Notes: generated by a model not told the origin, from the letters alone. 6,005 nucleotides of DNA from Candidatus Eiseniibacteriota bacterium (GCA_030630395.1 DAOVNE010000096.1:1-6005); one strand, 5' to 3'. Shown: positions 1 to 5,921, counted from the first letter of the stretch. Numbers and translations are program-made.

Positions 1-175
1 CGGTGACATCGTTGTGGCAATGCTCGACGACGAGGCGACCGTCAAGACTTACGTGGCCTCAAAGGGGAAGGTCATACTCCGACCCGAGAACCCGGACTAC
101 GACGACATCCTGCTCGACAATCGTGGCAATGTCCGGGTTCTTGGGCGTGTTGTCGGGCTGATGCGGAGGTTTTAG
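1..175 (+). CDS. lexA: LexA repressor, C-terminal fragment (partial at window start)
   Basis: Reading from base 2 gives 57 residues that start GDIVVAMLDDEATVK and end in GLMRRF before TAG at 173-175. This matches the end of the LexA S24-type self-cleavage domain. In E. coli LexA the corresponding stretch is VVARIDDEVTVK, whose lysine is the general base of the Ser-Lys dyad; here it is the 15th visible residue (bases 44-46). The RPENPDYDDI segment corresponds to LPENSEFKPI, and GRVVGLMR to GLAVGVIR. The DNA-binding winged helix, the cleavage site and the catalytic serine lie left of the window, so DNA specificity cannot be read here. LexA represses DNA-damage (SOS) genes and cleaves itself when stimulated by RecA filaments. 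The other S24 peptidases (UmuD, phage CI-type repressors) are less likely given the close match over this stretch. The next gene starts two bases after the stop. Confidence 0.93.
   Translation, partial: GDIVVAMLDDEATVKTYVASKGKVILRPENPDYDDILLDNRGNVRVLGRVVGLMRRF
165..170 (+). promoter_or_regulatory. Shine-Dalgarno of the nitroreductase, inside lexA
   Basis: GGAGGT lies in the last sense codons of lexA and 7 bases before the ATG at 178. The lexA stop codon sits between the two. A ribosome binding site inside the upstream gene implies a shared transcript and probably translational coupling. It supports ATG 178 as the start. Confidence 0.8.
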
Positions 176-177
176 AG

Positions 178-933
178 ATGGTACATACAAGAACACATCC
201 GATACGCCGCGCGGTGTCTATTGTGCCCTTCGTCGTGGCACTCATCCTCCTGACGGGCACGCCCGCCAAGGTTCGCGAGATCACTATTGACGAAGATACA
301 CCGAAGAGCGATGCGGAACTCAAGATGACGCATCCGGATGTGGTGCTGTTGCCGAGGCTAGGGAAGACCGGACCGTTGTCGGTCGAGGAGGCCATCTTGA
401 GAAGGCGCTCGGTTCGCAGGTTTCGAGATGCCCCGGTGCTTCTGACTGAGGTGTCGCAGCTTCTCTGGGCCGCGCAGGGCATAACGGGCGAGGACGGCGT
501 CAAGCGCGCGGCGCCATCGGCGGGCGCGAAGTACCCGGTGGAGATCTTCGTCGTTGCGGGGAAGGTCGACGATCTCGCGGCGGGAGTTTACCATTACCTT
601 CCGGAGACGCACTCGCTTGAGGTGGTCAGAAGAGGAGACTTGAGGTCCGAGCTCTGTGATGAAGCGCTGTCCCAGGAGTGGGTCGCGGCGGCGGCGCTCA
701 ACATCGTGATCGCGGGCGTCTACGAAAGAACCATGGAAAAGTACGGCGAGCGCGGCATCCGGTACGTTCATATAGAAGTAGGCGCCATCTCCGAGAACAT
801 ATACCTCCAGGCGGAGACCATGGGTTTGGGGACCACGTTCGTCGGGGCGTTTTCCGACGACGGGGTGAAGAAAGTCCTCCGGATCGACGCCGAGCCGCTC
901 GGAATCATGCCGGTCGGGGTCCGACAGCAGTGA
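178..933 (+). CDS. SagB/ThcOx-type nitroreductase-family flavoenzyme, probably exported or membrane-anchored
   Basis: A 251-residue protein. Residues 75-82 (RRRSVRRF) are the arginine-rich motif at the start of nitroreductase-fold enzymes, which contacts FMN phosphate. WAAQGIT (97-103), APSAGAKYPVEIF (112-124), GVYHYLPETHSLE (136-148), the stretch with YERTMEKYGERGIRYVHIEVG (182-202) and GLGTTFVGAF (216-225) follow the order typical of the SagB/ThcOx subgroup. Members are FMN-dependent oxidoreductases: SagB and ThcOx oxidise azolines to azoles in peptide natural products, but many stand-alone members have unknown substrates. No cyclodehydratase (YcaO) or precursor peptide is visible, so a peptide-modification role is not supported. 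Residues 10-30 are a basic-then-hydrophobic stretch (RRAVSIVPFVVALILLTGTPA) and read as a signal peptide or membrane anchor; the double arginine is only a weak Tat-like motif. Residues 31-65 are a linker. It follows lexA by two bases, so it is probably co-transcribed with it. Family assignment is firm; substrate and exact location are not. Confidence 0.88.
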   Translation: MVHTRTHPIRRAVSIVPFVVALILLTGTPAKVREITIDEDTPKSDAELKMTHPDVVLLPRLGKTGPLSVEEAILRRRSVRRFRDAPVLLTEVSQLLWAAQGITGEDGVKRAAPSAGAKYPVEIFVVAGKVDDLAAGVYHYLPETHSLEVVRRGDLRSELCDEALSQEWVAAAALNIVIAGVYERTMEKYGERGIRYVHIEVGAISENIYLQAETMGLGTTFVGAFSDDGVKKVLRIDAEPLGIMPVGVRQQ

Positions 934-993
934 CACGCCGACAGCTCAGGCACGCGACGCCGGGACAACTGTGCCGCATCCGTCCGCCGATAC

Positions 994-1002
994 CATCGGA
1001 TG
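994..1002. repeat. CATCGGATG element, copy 1
   Basis: This nine-base odd palindrome (CATC-G-GATG) occurs three times in the window by eye, each time in non-coding DNA. This copy is 61 bases after the nitroreductase stop. Its meaning is unknown. Confidence 0.35.
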
Positions 1003-1110
1003 AAGCTGTGTCCTACCATGATGCGTCCCACCACGAGACCATCTACGAAACGGGGCTGGACGGAATGATCCACGAAATCAACGAGCCAGTCACGCTTCTG
1101 ACCAGATTCA

Positions 1111-1132
1111 GCGGCGGCCAGCTGGCCACCGC
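1111..1132 (+). terminator. Possible weak terminator hairpin after the lexA-nitroreductase operon
   Basis: GCGG pairs with CCGC and GGCC pairs with GGCC around an AGCT tetraloop, with one C-A mismatch in the stem. It is followed only by TCTT, so as an intrinsic terminator it is weak. It lies 178 bases after the nitroreductase stop and could instead be incidental. Confidence 0.25.
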
Positions 1133-1187
1133 TCTTCCGGTCGCACTGGGTGGGACTGACGGTCTCCCCTTCGGTTCAAACACCCTC

Positions 1188-1216
1188 TTGACGATCATTC
1201 GGTCCATATGTATGAT
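1188..1216 (+). promoter_or_regulatory. Sigma70-type promoter of the propeller gene
   Basis: TTGACG (1188-1193, five of six bases of the -35 consensus), a 17-base spacer, then TATGAT (1211-1216, five of six of the -10 consensus). Transcription would begin near 1223, giving a leader of about 25 bases before the GTG start at 1248. The two in-frame ATG codons at 1212 and 1215 fall inside the -10 element and would not be transcribed, which helps to decide the start codon. Confidence 0.7.
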
Positions 1217-1235
1217 GTGCTCAACCTGCAATATC

Positions 1236-1239
1236 GGAG
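1236..1239 (+). promoter_or_regulatory. Shine-Dalgarno deciding the GTG start
   Basis: GGAG lies 8 bases before GTG 1248. The in-frame ATGs at 1212 and 1215 have no such motif and overlap the -10 box. The site therefore favours the GTG start. Confidence 0.6.
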
Positions 1240-1247
1240 TTCGAAGC

Positions 1248-2477
1248 GTGCGTATCAGCTATCACAACAGGTTCGTGATATGTCTCTTCACTTGCACGGT
1301 CCTGCTCGCCTCCGGGCTCTGTGCCACGACCAGAGGGACCCCCTTGGCTCCAAGATGGCTGGCCCCGGTCCTCGTCGGGCTAGATGACAAGCACGACAGT
1401 ATCTCGCCCGGTGTGGCCACGTCCGACGATGGTGCGGTGTGGTTCGTGTGGTCCACGAGGGACTCCGTCGACTTGGATAGTGAGATCGCCTATGTCGTGT
1501 TCCGGGATAGCATCTGGTCTGAACAGGCGCTGCTGCACGAGGCCAATTCCGGCATGGATAGAATCCCCGTGCTCTCGATGGGAACGGATGGCATGCCTTG
1601 GGTGATCTGGCAGCGCCATGGAGATGGATACGAGCAAGTCGTGAGCCACTCGGACGGCACCGCGTGGACCACGCCCGAGACCGTCCTGACGCGCGGCGGT
1701 AGGTACGACTGGTACACCATTCACGCCAGAGACCGCACGGACGTGTGGGTCGCTCGCGACAGCAGGTTCCCAGACACCGAAGGCAAGGATATCCTGTTGC
1801 GGCACTACGACGGCGCAGCCTGGGGTGAGGAAGAGCGCTTGGGTTTTGACGCGAAGAGCGACGTCTGTCCCCTAGTAGTGAGCGATGAGAAGGGCAGGGC
1901 GTGGGTCGCTTGGCTGTGTCTGGGCGACGCGGGAGCCGCGAACATCGTCTGCGCTGCCAGGAGAGACAGCGATGGATGGAGCGAACCTGTGGTCGTGGAC
2001 ACATCACCTGGGAATATCGTCATGTGCGACATAGAGCTATGTCCTGATGGCATGCCACTGGTCGCGTGGGTGGGAAACGGTCAGTCGACCGCCTGCGATG
2101 TGAAGTATGCGGTCTGCGGAGATCGAGGGTGGGAGTACGGAGGACTGATAAATGAGGTCGACGATCCGCATTTGGACGACGACAAGAACCTCCAGCTGTC
2201 GCAGGGCGGCGGTGAGCTATGGGCAATCTGGCGATCGATGGTCTCCGGCGGGCACGAGTCGGAGATCGTCTGCGCGCGGTGGTCGGAATCTGGATGGTCT
2301 CCAGAGGAGCGTGTGTCGGTCCCTGACACTGCACGCTACAGGTGGCACACGAGACCGCAACTCGACGTGAGTTCCGAGGGAGCCGTATGGGCCGTGTGGG
2401 AGCGGGTCCAAGATTCCGCTCCATACGACCATGACATCTTCGCTGCATCAAGGAACCCGACCGAATCTGGTCGCTGA
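1248..2477 (+). CDS. Secreted seven-bladed beta-propeller protein of unknown function
   Basis: From the GTG start it has 409 residues. Residues 8-26 (RFVICLFTCTVLLASGLCA) form a signal peptide; the cysteines do not sit in a good lipobox, so cleavage by signal peptidase I is more likely than lipidation. The rest is a repeat of about 45-55 residues with the pattern P-x-V...D-x-G-x-x-W-x-x-W...(D/S)-E-I-x-Y...G-W-S-x-P-E-x-V. Copies start near residues 54, 107, 157, 208, 260, 315 and 370. WFVW (65-68), WVIW (118-121), WVAW (219-222), WAIW (325-328) and WAVW (381-384) mark the same strand in different blades. The seventh copy lacks its last W-S-x-P strand, while residues 36-43 (RWLAPVLV) look like that strand, so the ring probably closes by the usual N-to-C 'velcro'. 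The repeats resemble sialidase-like/Asp-box propellers, but I see no sialidase catalytic set, so no enzyme activity is assigned. No C-terminal sorting domain is present, unlike the next gene. A binding or surface role is an inference. Confidence 0.8.
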   Translation: MRISYHNRFVICLFTCTVLLASGLCATTRGTPLAPRWLAPVLVGLDDKHDSISPGVATSDDGAVWFVWSTRDSVDLDSEIAYVVFRDSIWSEQALLHEANSGMDRIPVLSMGTDGMPWVIWQRHGDGYEQVVSHSDGTAWTTPETVLTRGGRYDWYTIHARDRTDVWVARDSRFPDTEGKDILLRHYDGAAWGEEERLGFDAKSDVCPLVVSDEKGRAWVAWLCLGDAGAANIVCAARRDSDGWSEPVVVDTSPGNIVMCDIELCPDGMPLVAWVGNGQSTACDVKYAVCGDRGWEYGGLINEVDDPHLDDDKNLQLSQGGGELWAIWRSMVSGGHESEIVCARWSESGWSPEERVSVPDTARYRWHTRPQLDVSSEGAVWAVWERVQDSAPYDHDIFAASRNPTESGR

Positions 2478-2532
2478 CGAGAAGGCGCACATCGACAACC
2501 GACGAGAGTGAATGTTGCGGCGCATCTCGACG

Positions 2533-2582
2533 CATCGGATGCCCACCGGCAAGGAGGAGCTGTAGGGCGGCGTCATCGGATG
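2533..2582. repeat. Pair of CATCGGATG elements upstream of the protease gene
   Basis: Copies lie at 2533-2541 and 2574-2582, with starts 41 bases apart (about four helical turns). Flanks differ (GCATCGGATGCC and GTCATCGGATGGG). The spacing and position would fit a regulator-binding site, but three short matches can also arise by chance. Confidence 0.35.
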
Positions 2583-2616
2583 GGCTGAGCCGAGGCAGCA
2601 GTCCACACCCGGAAAC

Positions 2617-2624
2617 GGAGGTGA
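2617..2624 (+). promoter_or_regulatory. Strong Shine-Dalgarno of the protease gene
   Basis: GGAGGTGA is a near-complete match to the anti-Shine-Dalgarno. The GGAGG core ends 6 bases before ATG 2628. It fixes the start, which is also followed directly by a signal peptide. Confidence 0.85.
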
Positions 2625-2627
2625 GTC

Positions 2628-5600
2628 ATGCGAGCAATCGTAGTAGGCGTGTCTGTTGTGATCTTGGCGCTTGGTGTCGTCCCGGCATTTGGATCGGGAT
2701 CGCACGAGTGTGACTTCGAGGGGGCCCCACCCGCGGACCGTGCCGGAGGGGAGAGAACCGGCACGTGCCCCCAGTACTGGACGACGGCAGAACCCGACAG
2801 CTTCCGTTGGTTTGACGTCGGAGGCTACAGTACCTGGATAGACATGGATCTGGACATCCTGATAGACAACAGATTCAATGCAACGAGCTTCGCTGGCGAG
2901 GTCACGGACGCGGAGATGAACGCGCTTCTCCACGCACTCGATGAGGATTACGACAACACCTTCGAGTGGCAGATGACAGATCTGGAGCTGACAAATGTGT
3001 CCTTCAACCGGAATCATGCCTTTGCGGGGGGGGATCCCGACTACCATTTCTCTGTGTACCCGTGCTGTCTCGAAGACCCGAATGTTGGTTGGGAGAACTG
3101 CGGACACATAGATGTCTACCTTGTGCCGGACTCGGAGCATGACTCGTCCAACCCCGTGCCGTGGAAGTACAAGGACCAAAAGGAAGACTGGCCCCACGAT
3201 GATCCTCAGATCTGGCACTACAACTCCGTCAGCACCGAGGATCACAGGGGCAACAGACCCGGGAGTCCATACGCGGCGCTATGGCCCGAGCTAGCAGCCA
3301 AGACCATCTGTCACGAGTTCACTCACGTGCTCTGGAACTCCAACAACTCCACCTATGGCCGTCGCTACAACGAGGGTCACGAGTTCAATGAGCTCTTCGC
3401 TTGCGCCGCCGAACGGCTCGTTCGGCCTCCGCAGACAGACCCGCGCTACGATCTGAGGTACATCTACAGTCTGCTGGACGGGTCTGACCCGGGCGTCTAC
3501 GCTAACTCCAGCCGATACGAATTGTGGAATATGTTTGCGGCATACATGGCACACAGATTCCACGACGAGTACGATCCCATGTTCTCGCTGCTATCTCTCT
3601 GGGGTACGTGGAGCTTAGGCGAGTTGGGAATGCAGCGTGACTTCTGCGCGCTCTCGGATATTCTCGGATACGGGGACTTCGACTACCTCGGAGATGACCC
3701 GGGAGGCGGGGACGACGGCGAGTACAGGGTCCGGAAGGTCTTCGCGGACTACGGGATCGCGCGATGGCTCGACGACTCGACGATTGATGAGGTGTACTCG
3801 TTTGGCCCTGACTACTCCCCGTGCTGGGACGAAGGGCAGTTCAGGAAGATCGATGTCAGCGGGTGTGACCCGGGCGACCAGGCCTATTGGGAGCTTGCAG
3901 TCCCGCCGGAGTTCGTTCTTGATGACGCCAATTGGCTGACGTGGGTGGAGTATCCTGACGCGAGCGACCCCAACTGCCCCGACGGCTGGTGGGACTACGA
4001 GAATGGGGTTTGGTGCGACGCCCACATGTGCGTCCCCATTCAGCTGGATCTGTGGGGGAGCAACTACCTGGCCTTCAGGGCGAACACCGCCTACTACACC
4101 GGTGGAGGCTTCACGGACACCCTCGTTGTGGAGTTCGACTGGGCTGGCAACATGAGCCCCCGAGTCGAGCTGTGGTTGAGCGTGCTGACCTATCCCACCT
4201 CGGAAGACAGTCTCTACCTGGCGGGGGATGAGGTCACATCAATCACGACGGAGATATATGATTCATCAGACTCCGGGGCCACTATCCGGGTTCCCGATTT
4301 CAAGAACAACGCAAACGAGGCGGTCGTAGTTGTCATGACGCTTGTCGGCGACGATTACGACCTGGACCCTACCTATAATTGTCTGAAGCGCATCTCCTAC
4401 CCCAGCGAACCACCTGTTGATCTGTCGTATTCCTACAGATTCCAGGTCGCCGGGTACTGGAGCAATCCTAGTGGATGTCCATTCGTATCATCCATGACTG
4501 GCAGTGGGTACTCACTGGATAACAACGTGCTCGCCGGCGGCGGCGCCGACGATGTGGTCGATTCGTATGTGCTAGCGAAGCGACCGGAGTCCATCGATGG
4601 AGAGTACCGGCTCAGGATATCCGAAGACGAGCAAGAGCACTCTTGGTTCGATCGCGTGCAGCTGGTGGTGGTTGACCATATGCCGGGACTGGATGTTGCC
4701 GTGCTTGAGGATGGCTCGATCAAGGCTCACTCGGGAGCGATCCGGCCCGTGGCATGCCTCGATGCCTTCGGTAACGACTTACTCGACCTGGTCTCGGCTC
4801 CGGACGGTCAAGCTGGAACGGTCAAGGGAGGCTCGTGGCTTGAGGTCGCCTTCGCGGACGGAGACGTTCCGGTCGACGCAGGTGTCGGCGTCCTCGGGAA
4901 GCCTATTCACAAGTCGGCGGTTCCGCCGGCGCCACCTCGCGGGGGTGGCAAGTACACCGTTGCGACACCAATGACTGCCGATCTGGCACGGCTGTGTTGC
5001 CGGGCCGATGTCTGTGAGAGCGTTCTTGAACTCGCTGGCGACCTGGTGGTAGAGGGCGGACTGGTCACGGTGGGCATACTGGCACCCGAGGACTTCGAGC
5101 TCGACCAGCTTTTCCTGACATCTCTCTCGCAGGGAGATCCCATCATCCAGACATGCGAGATGACCGAGGCGCGGCACTCGACGTCCGGATTCTGCTCCGG
5201 AGCTCTATTCAATGAAGATGGTAGGTACGTGGAATTGCTGCCCGGGGAGAGGCTCGATCTGGCATTTGAGGTGCCTGAGCTGCATGAAGGCTATGAGCGA
5301 GACTTCGTGCTTGTGACTCAGGGGCGGTATAGGGCCATCAATGACGGAAGCGGGGAGCTTGTTGAGGAGCGTCTCGAGCCGGGTTCTACGGTCACAATCC
5401 ATCCCAATCCCTTTGGACCATCAACCACGGTTCACTTCGAAGTACCTCAGCCTGGCGGAGTTACTACCGTCAGCATCTATAGCTCAGCGGGCAGGCTGAT
5501 TCGCGTCCTGGCGACCGAGATGATGCAGCCAGGCACGCGCCGGGTGACGTGGGATGGGACGGATGATCGTGGTGAGAGAGTTGCCTCGGGTGTCTACTTC

Positions 5601-5657
5601 TGCCGGGTTGAGGCACCGAATCACAAGGATCAGAAGAAGGTGCTACTTCTGAAATGA
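2628..5657 (+). CDS. Exported HEFTH zinc metalloprotease candidate with C-terminal FlgD-Ig/type IX-like sorting domain
   Basis: A 1009-residue protein. Residues 1-22 are a signal peptide (AIVVGVSVVILALGVVPAFG), cleaved probably near 22. Residues 45-225 lead to the zinc motif HEFTH (229-233), preceded by AAKTIC and followed by VLWNSNN. Glu230 would be the catalytic base and His229/His233 zinc ligands. The third ligand is not certain: Glu249 (in NEG), Glu252 (18 residues after the motif, the M1-like spacing) and Glu255 (in NELFACAAE) are candidates. Helical residues 297-385 (YELWNMFAAYMAHRF onward) resemble the region after the active site in large secreted metalloproteases of FCB and related bacteria. 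Residues about 400-920 are beta-rich, without a domain I can name. Residues 920-1009 (IHPNPFGPSTTVHFEVPQPG ... GERVASGVYFCRVEA ... KVLLLK) are a FlgD-Ig/type IX sorting-like domain, used for outer-membrane secretion or surface attachment. I count 22 cysteines, including CC at 146-147 and 790-791, as expected for an oxidised extracellular protein. Substrate unknown. Export and sorting are better supported than proteolysis. Confidence 0.8.
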   Translation: MRAIVVGVSVVILALGVVPAFGSGSHECDFEGAPPADRAGGERTGTCPQYWTTAEPDSFRWFDVGGYSTWIDMDLDILIDNRFNATSFAGEVTDAEMNALLHALDEDYDNTFEWQMTDLELTNVSFNRNHAFAGGDPDYHFSVYPCCLEDPNVGWENCGHIDVYLVPDSEHDSSNPVPWKYKDQKEDWPHDDPQIWHYNSVSTEDHRGNRPGSPYAALWPELAAKTICHEFTHVLWNSNNSTYGRRYNEGHEFNELFACAAERLVRPPQTDPRYDLRYIYSLLDGSDPGVYANSSRYELWNMFAAYMAHRFHDEYDPMFSLLSLWGTWSLGELGMQRDFCALSDILGYGDFDYLGDDPGGGDDGEYRVRKVFADYGIARWLDDSTIDEVYSFGPDYSPCWDEGQFRKIDVSGCDPGDQAYWELAVPPEFVLDDANWLTWVEYPDASDPNCPDGWWDYENGVWCDAHMCVPIQLDLWGSNYLAFRANTAYYTGGGFTDTLVVEFDWAGNMSPRVELWLSVLTYPTSEDSLYLAGDEVTSITTEIYDSSDSGATIRVPDFKNNANEAVVVVMTLVGDDYDLDPTYNCLKRISYPSEPPVDLSYSYRFQVAGYWSNPSGCPFVSSMTGSGYSLDNNVLAGGGADDVVDSYVLAKRPESIDGEYRLRISEDEQEHSWFDRVQLVVVDHMPGLDVAVLEDGSIKAHSGAIRPVACLDAFGNDLLDLVSAPDGQAGTVKGGSWLEVAFADGDVPVDAGVGVLGKPIHKSAVPPAPPRGGGKYTVATPMTADLARLCCRADVCESVLELAGDLVVEGGLVTVGILAPEDFELDQLFLTSLSQGDPIIQTCEMTEARHSTSGFCSGALFNEDGRYVELLPGERLDLAFEVPELHEGYERDFVLVTQGRYRAINDGSGELVEERLEPGSTVTIHPNPFGPSTTVHFEVPQPGGVTTVSIYSSAGRLIRVLATEMMQPGTRRVTWDGTDDRGERVASGVYFCRVEAPNHKDQKKVLLLK

Positions 5658-5688
5658 TATGGAACGGTCGAGTTCGGCCGCTCCATAT
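5657..5688 (+). terminator. Hairpin overlapping the protease stop codon
   Basis: ATATGGA (5657-5663) pairs with TCCATAT (5682-5688); after an A-C mismatch, CGGTCG pairs with CGGCCG (one G-U) around an AGTT tetraloop. The stem begins at the last base of the stop codon. No T-run follows, so it may protect the 3' end or slow polymerase rather than terminate alone. The stronger terminator lies 31 bases further on. Confidence 0.5.
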
Positions 5689-5719
5689 GGTCTAGCATCG
5701 TCGCAATCACGCTGTCTTG

Positions 5720-5770
5720 AGGCGGACGGAGCACGTGCCCACGGAGGGCGCGTGCCGTCCGCCTCCTTTT
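5720..5770 (+). terminator. Strong intrinsic terminator of the protease gene
   Basis: AGGCGGACGG (5720-5729) pairs perfectly with CCGTCCGCCT (5755-5764). After a two-base AG bulge, CACGTGCCC (5732-5740) pairs with GGGCGCGTG (5746-5754), including one G-U pair, around an ACGGA loop. The 19-pair stem is followed by CCTTTT. This is the best terminator in the window and separates the protease unit from the promoter at 5877. The short T-run makes it less canonical, but the stem is exceptional. Confidence 0.8.
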
Positions 5771-5876
5771 GCTGTACGGTATTCAGCCCAGCGTTGCCGC
5801 GGGGAGGAAGAAAGGGCTAGCTGGCGGGGCTCCGTGAATGTGAGTTCGATGTTGCTCTCTGCCGCCACTTTTTCAC

Positions 5877-5905
5877 TTGACGCCTGCACATGTGTGCAGT
5901 AATGT
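5877..5905 (+). promoter_or_regulatory. Promoter of a gene beyond the window, probably LexA-controlled
   Basis: TTGACG (5877-5882) is the same -35 hexamer as at 1188. After exactly 17 bases comes TAATGT (5900-5905), which keeps the three most conserved -10 positions (TA...T). Transcription would begin near 5912, to the right. One LexA-like box fills most of the spacer and another covers the expected start site, a classic arrangement for blocking RNA polymerase. Confidence 0.6.
5885..5898. promoter_or_regulatory. LexA-like operator box 1
   Basis: TGCAC-ATGT-GTGCA fits TGCNC-N4-GTGCA exactly, the LexA box that I recall being reported for Fibrobacter succinogenes. The symmetry extends to CTGCACA/TGTGCAG (5884-5899). 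It lies between the -35 and -10 elements. Confidence 0.65.
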
Positions 5906-5907
5906 GG

Positions 5908-5921
5908 TGCACAGATGTGCA
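5908..5921. promoter_or_regulatory. LexA-like operator box 2
   Basis: TGCAC-AGAT-GTGCA is a second exact match to the same pattern. Its centre is 23 bases from that of box 1, roughly two helical turns, so two dimers could bind side by side. It covers the expected transcription start. Confidence 0.65.

Larger units (their letters stand above)
934..1247 (+). other. Non-coding gap between nitroreductase and propeller genes
   Basis: This 314-base stretch is open in one + frame continuous with the next gene, but its translation shows no family resemblance, and a good promoter lies at its right end. I see no convincing gene on either strand. It contains one CATCGGATG element (994-1002), a hairpin at 1111-1132 and the promoter at 1188-1216. 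Confidence 0.65.
2478..2627 (+). other. 150-base intergenic region before the protease gene
   Basis: It has no convincing promoter hexamers and no T-run terminator. It contains two copies of CATCGGATG (2533-2541 and 2574-2582) and a purine-rich AAGGAGGAGC (2551-2560) that looks like a Shine-Dalgarno but has no open frame behind it. The protease gene may be read through from the propeller promoter or from a promoter that does not resemble the sigma70 type. Confidence 0.5.

Noticed and set aside
178..933. Azoline oxidase of a thiazole/oxazole peptide cluster
   Set aside because: The family match is to SagB/ThcOx, but no YcaO cyclodehydratase, precursor peptide or transporter is in the window and the neighbour is lexA.
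678..1247. Upstream extension of the propeller reading frame into the nitroreductase gene
   Set aside because: The extended part overlaps a well-supported gene in another frame, is arginine-rich like an out-of-frame translation, and lies upstream of the promoter and signal peptide.
1288..2007. Long open frame on the - strand opposite the propeller gene
   Set aside because: Its translation is very rich in arginine, serine and proline, as expected of a shadow frame in GC-rich coding DNA. It has no start signals and shows no resemblance to a family.
2515..2543. Sigma70 promoter before the protease (TTGCGG with GATGCC)
   Set aside because: The -10 candidate has no useful match to TATAAT at the right distance.
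2551..2582. AAGGAGGAGC as a ribosome binding site for a small gene before the protease
   Set aside because: No start codon follows at a suitable distance; the nearest ATG (2580) is 22 bases away and gives only two codons before a stop.
2448..3245. 265-codon open frame on the - strand across the start of the protease gene
   Set aside because: It overlaps the signal peptide, the Shine-Dalgarno and the coding start of a strongly supported gene, and shows no recognisable motif.
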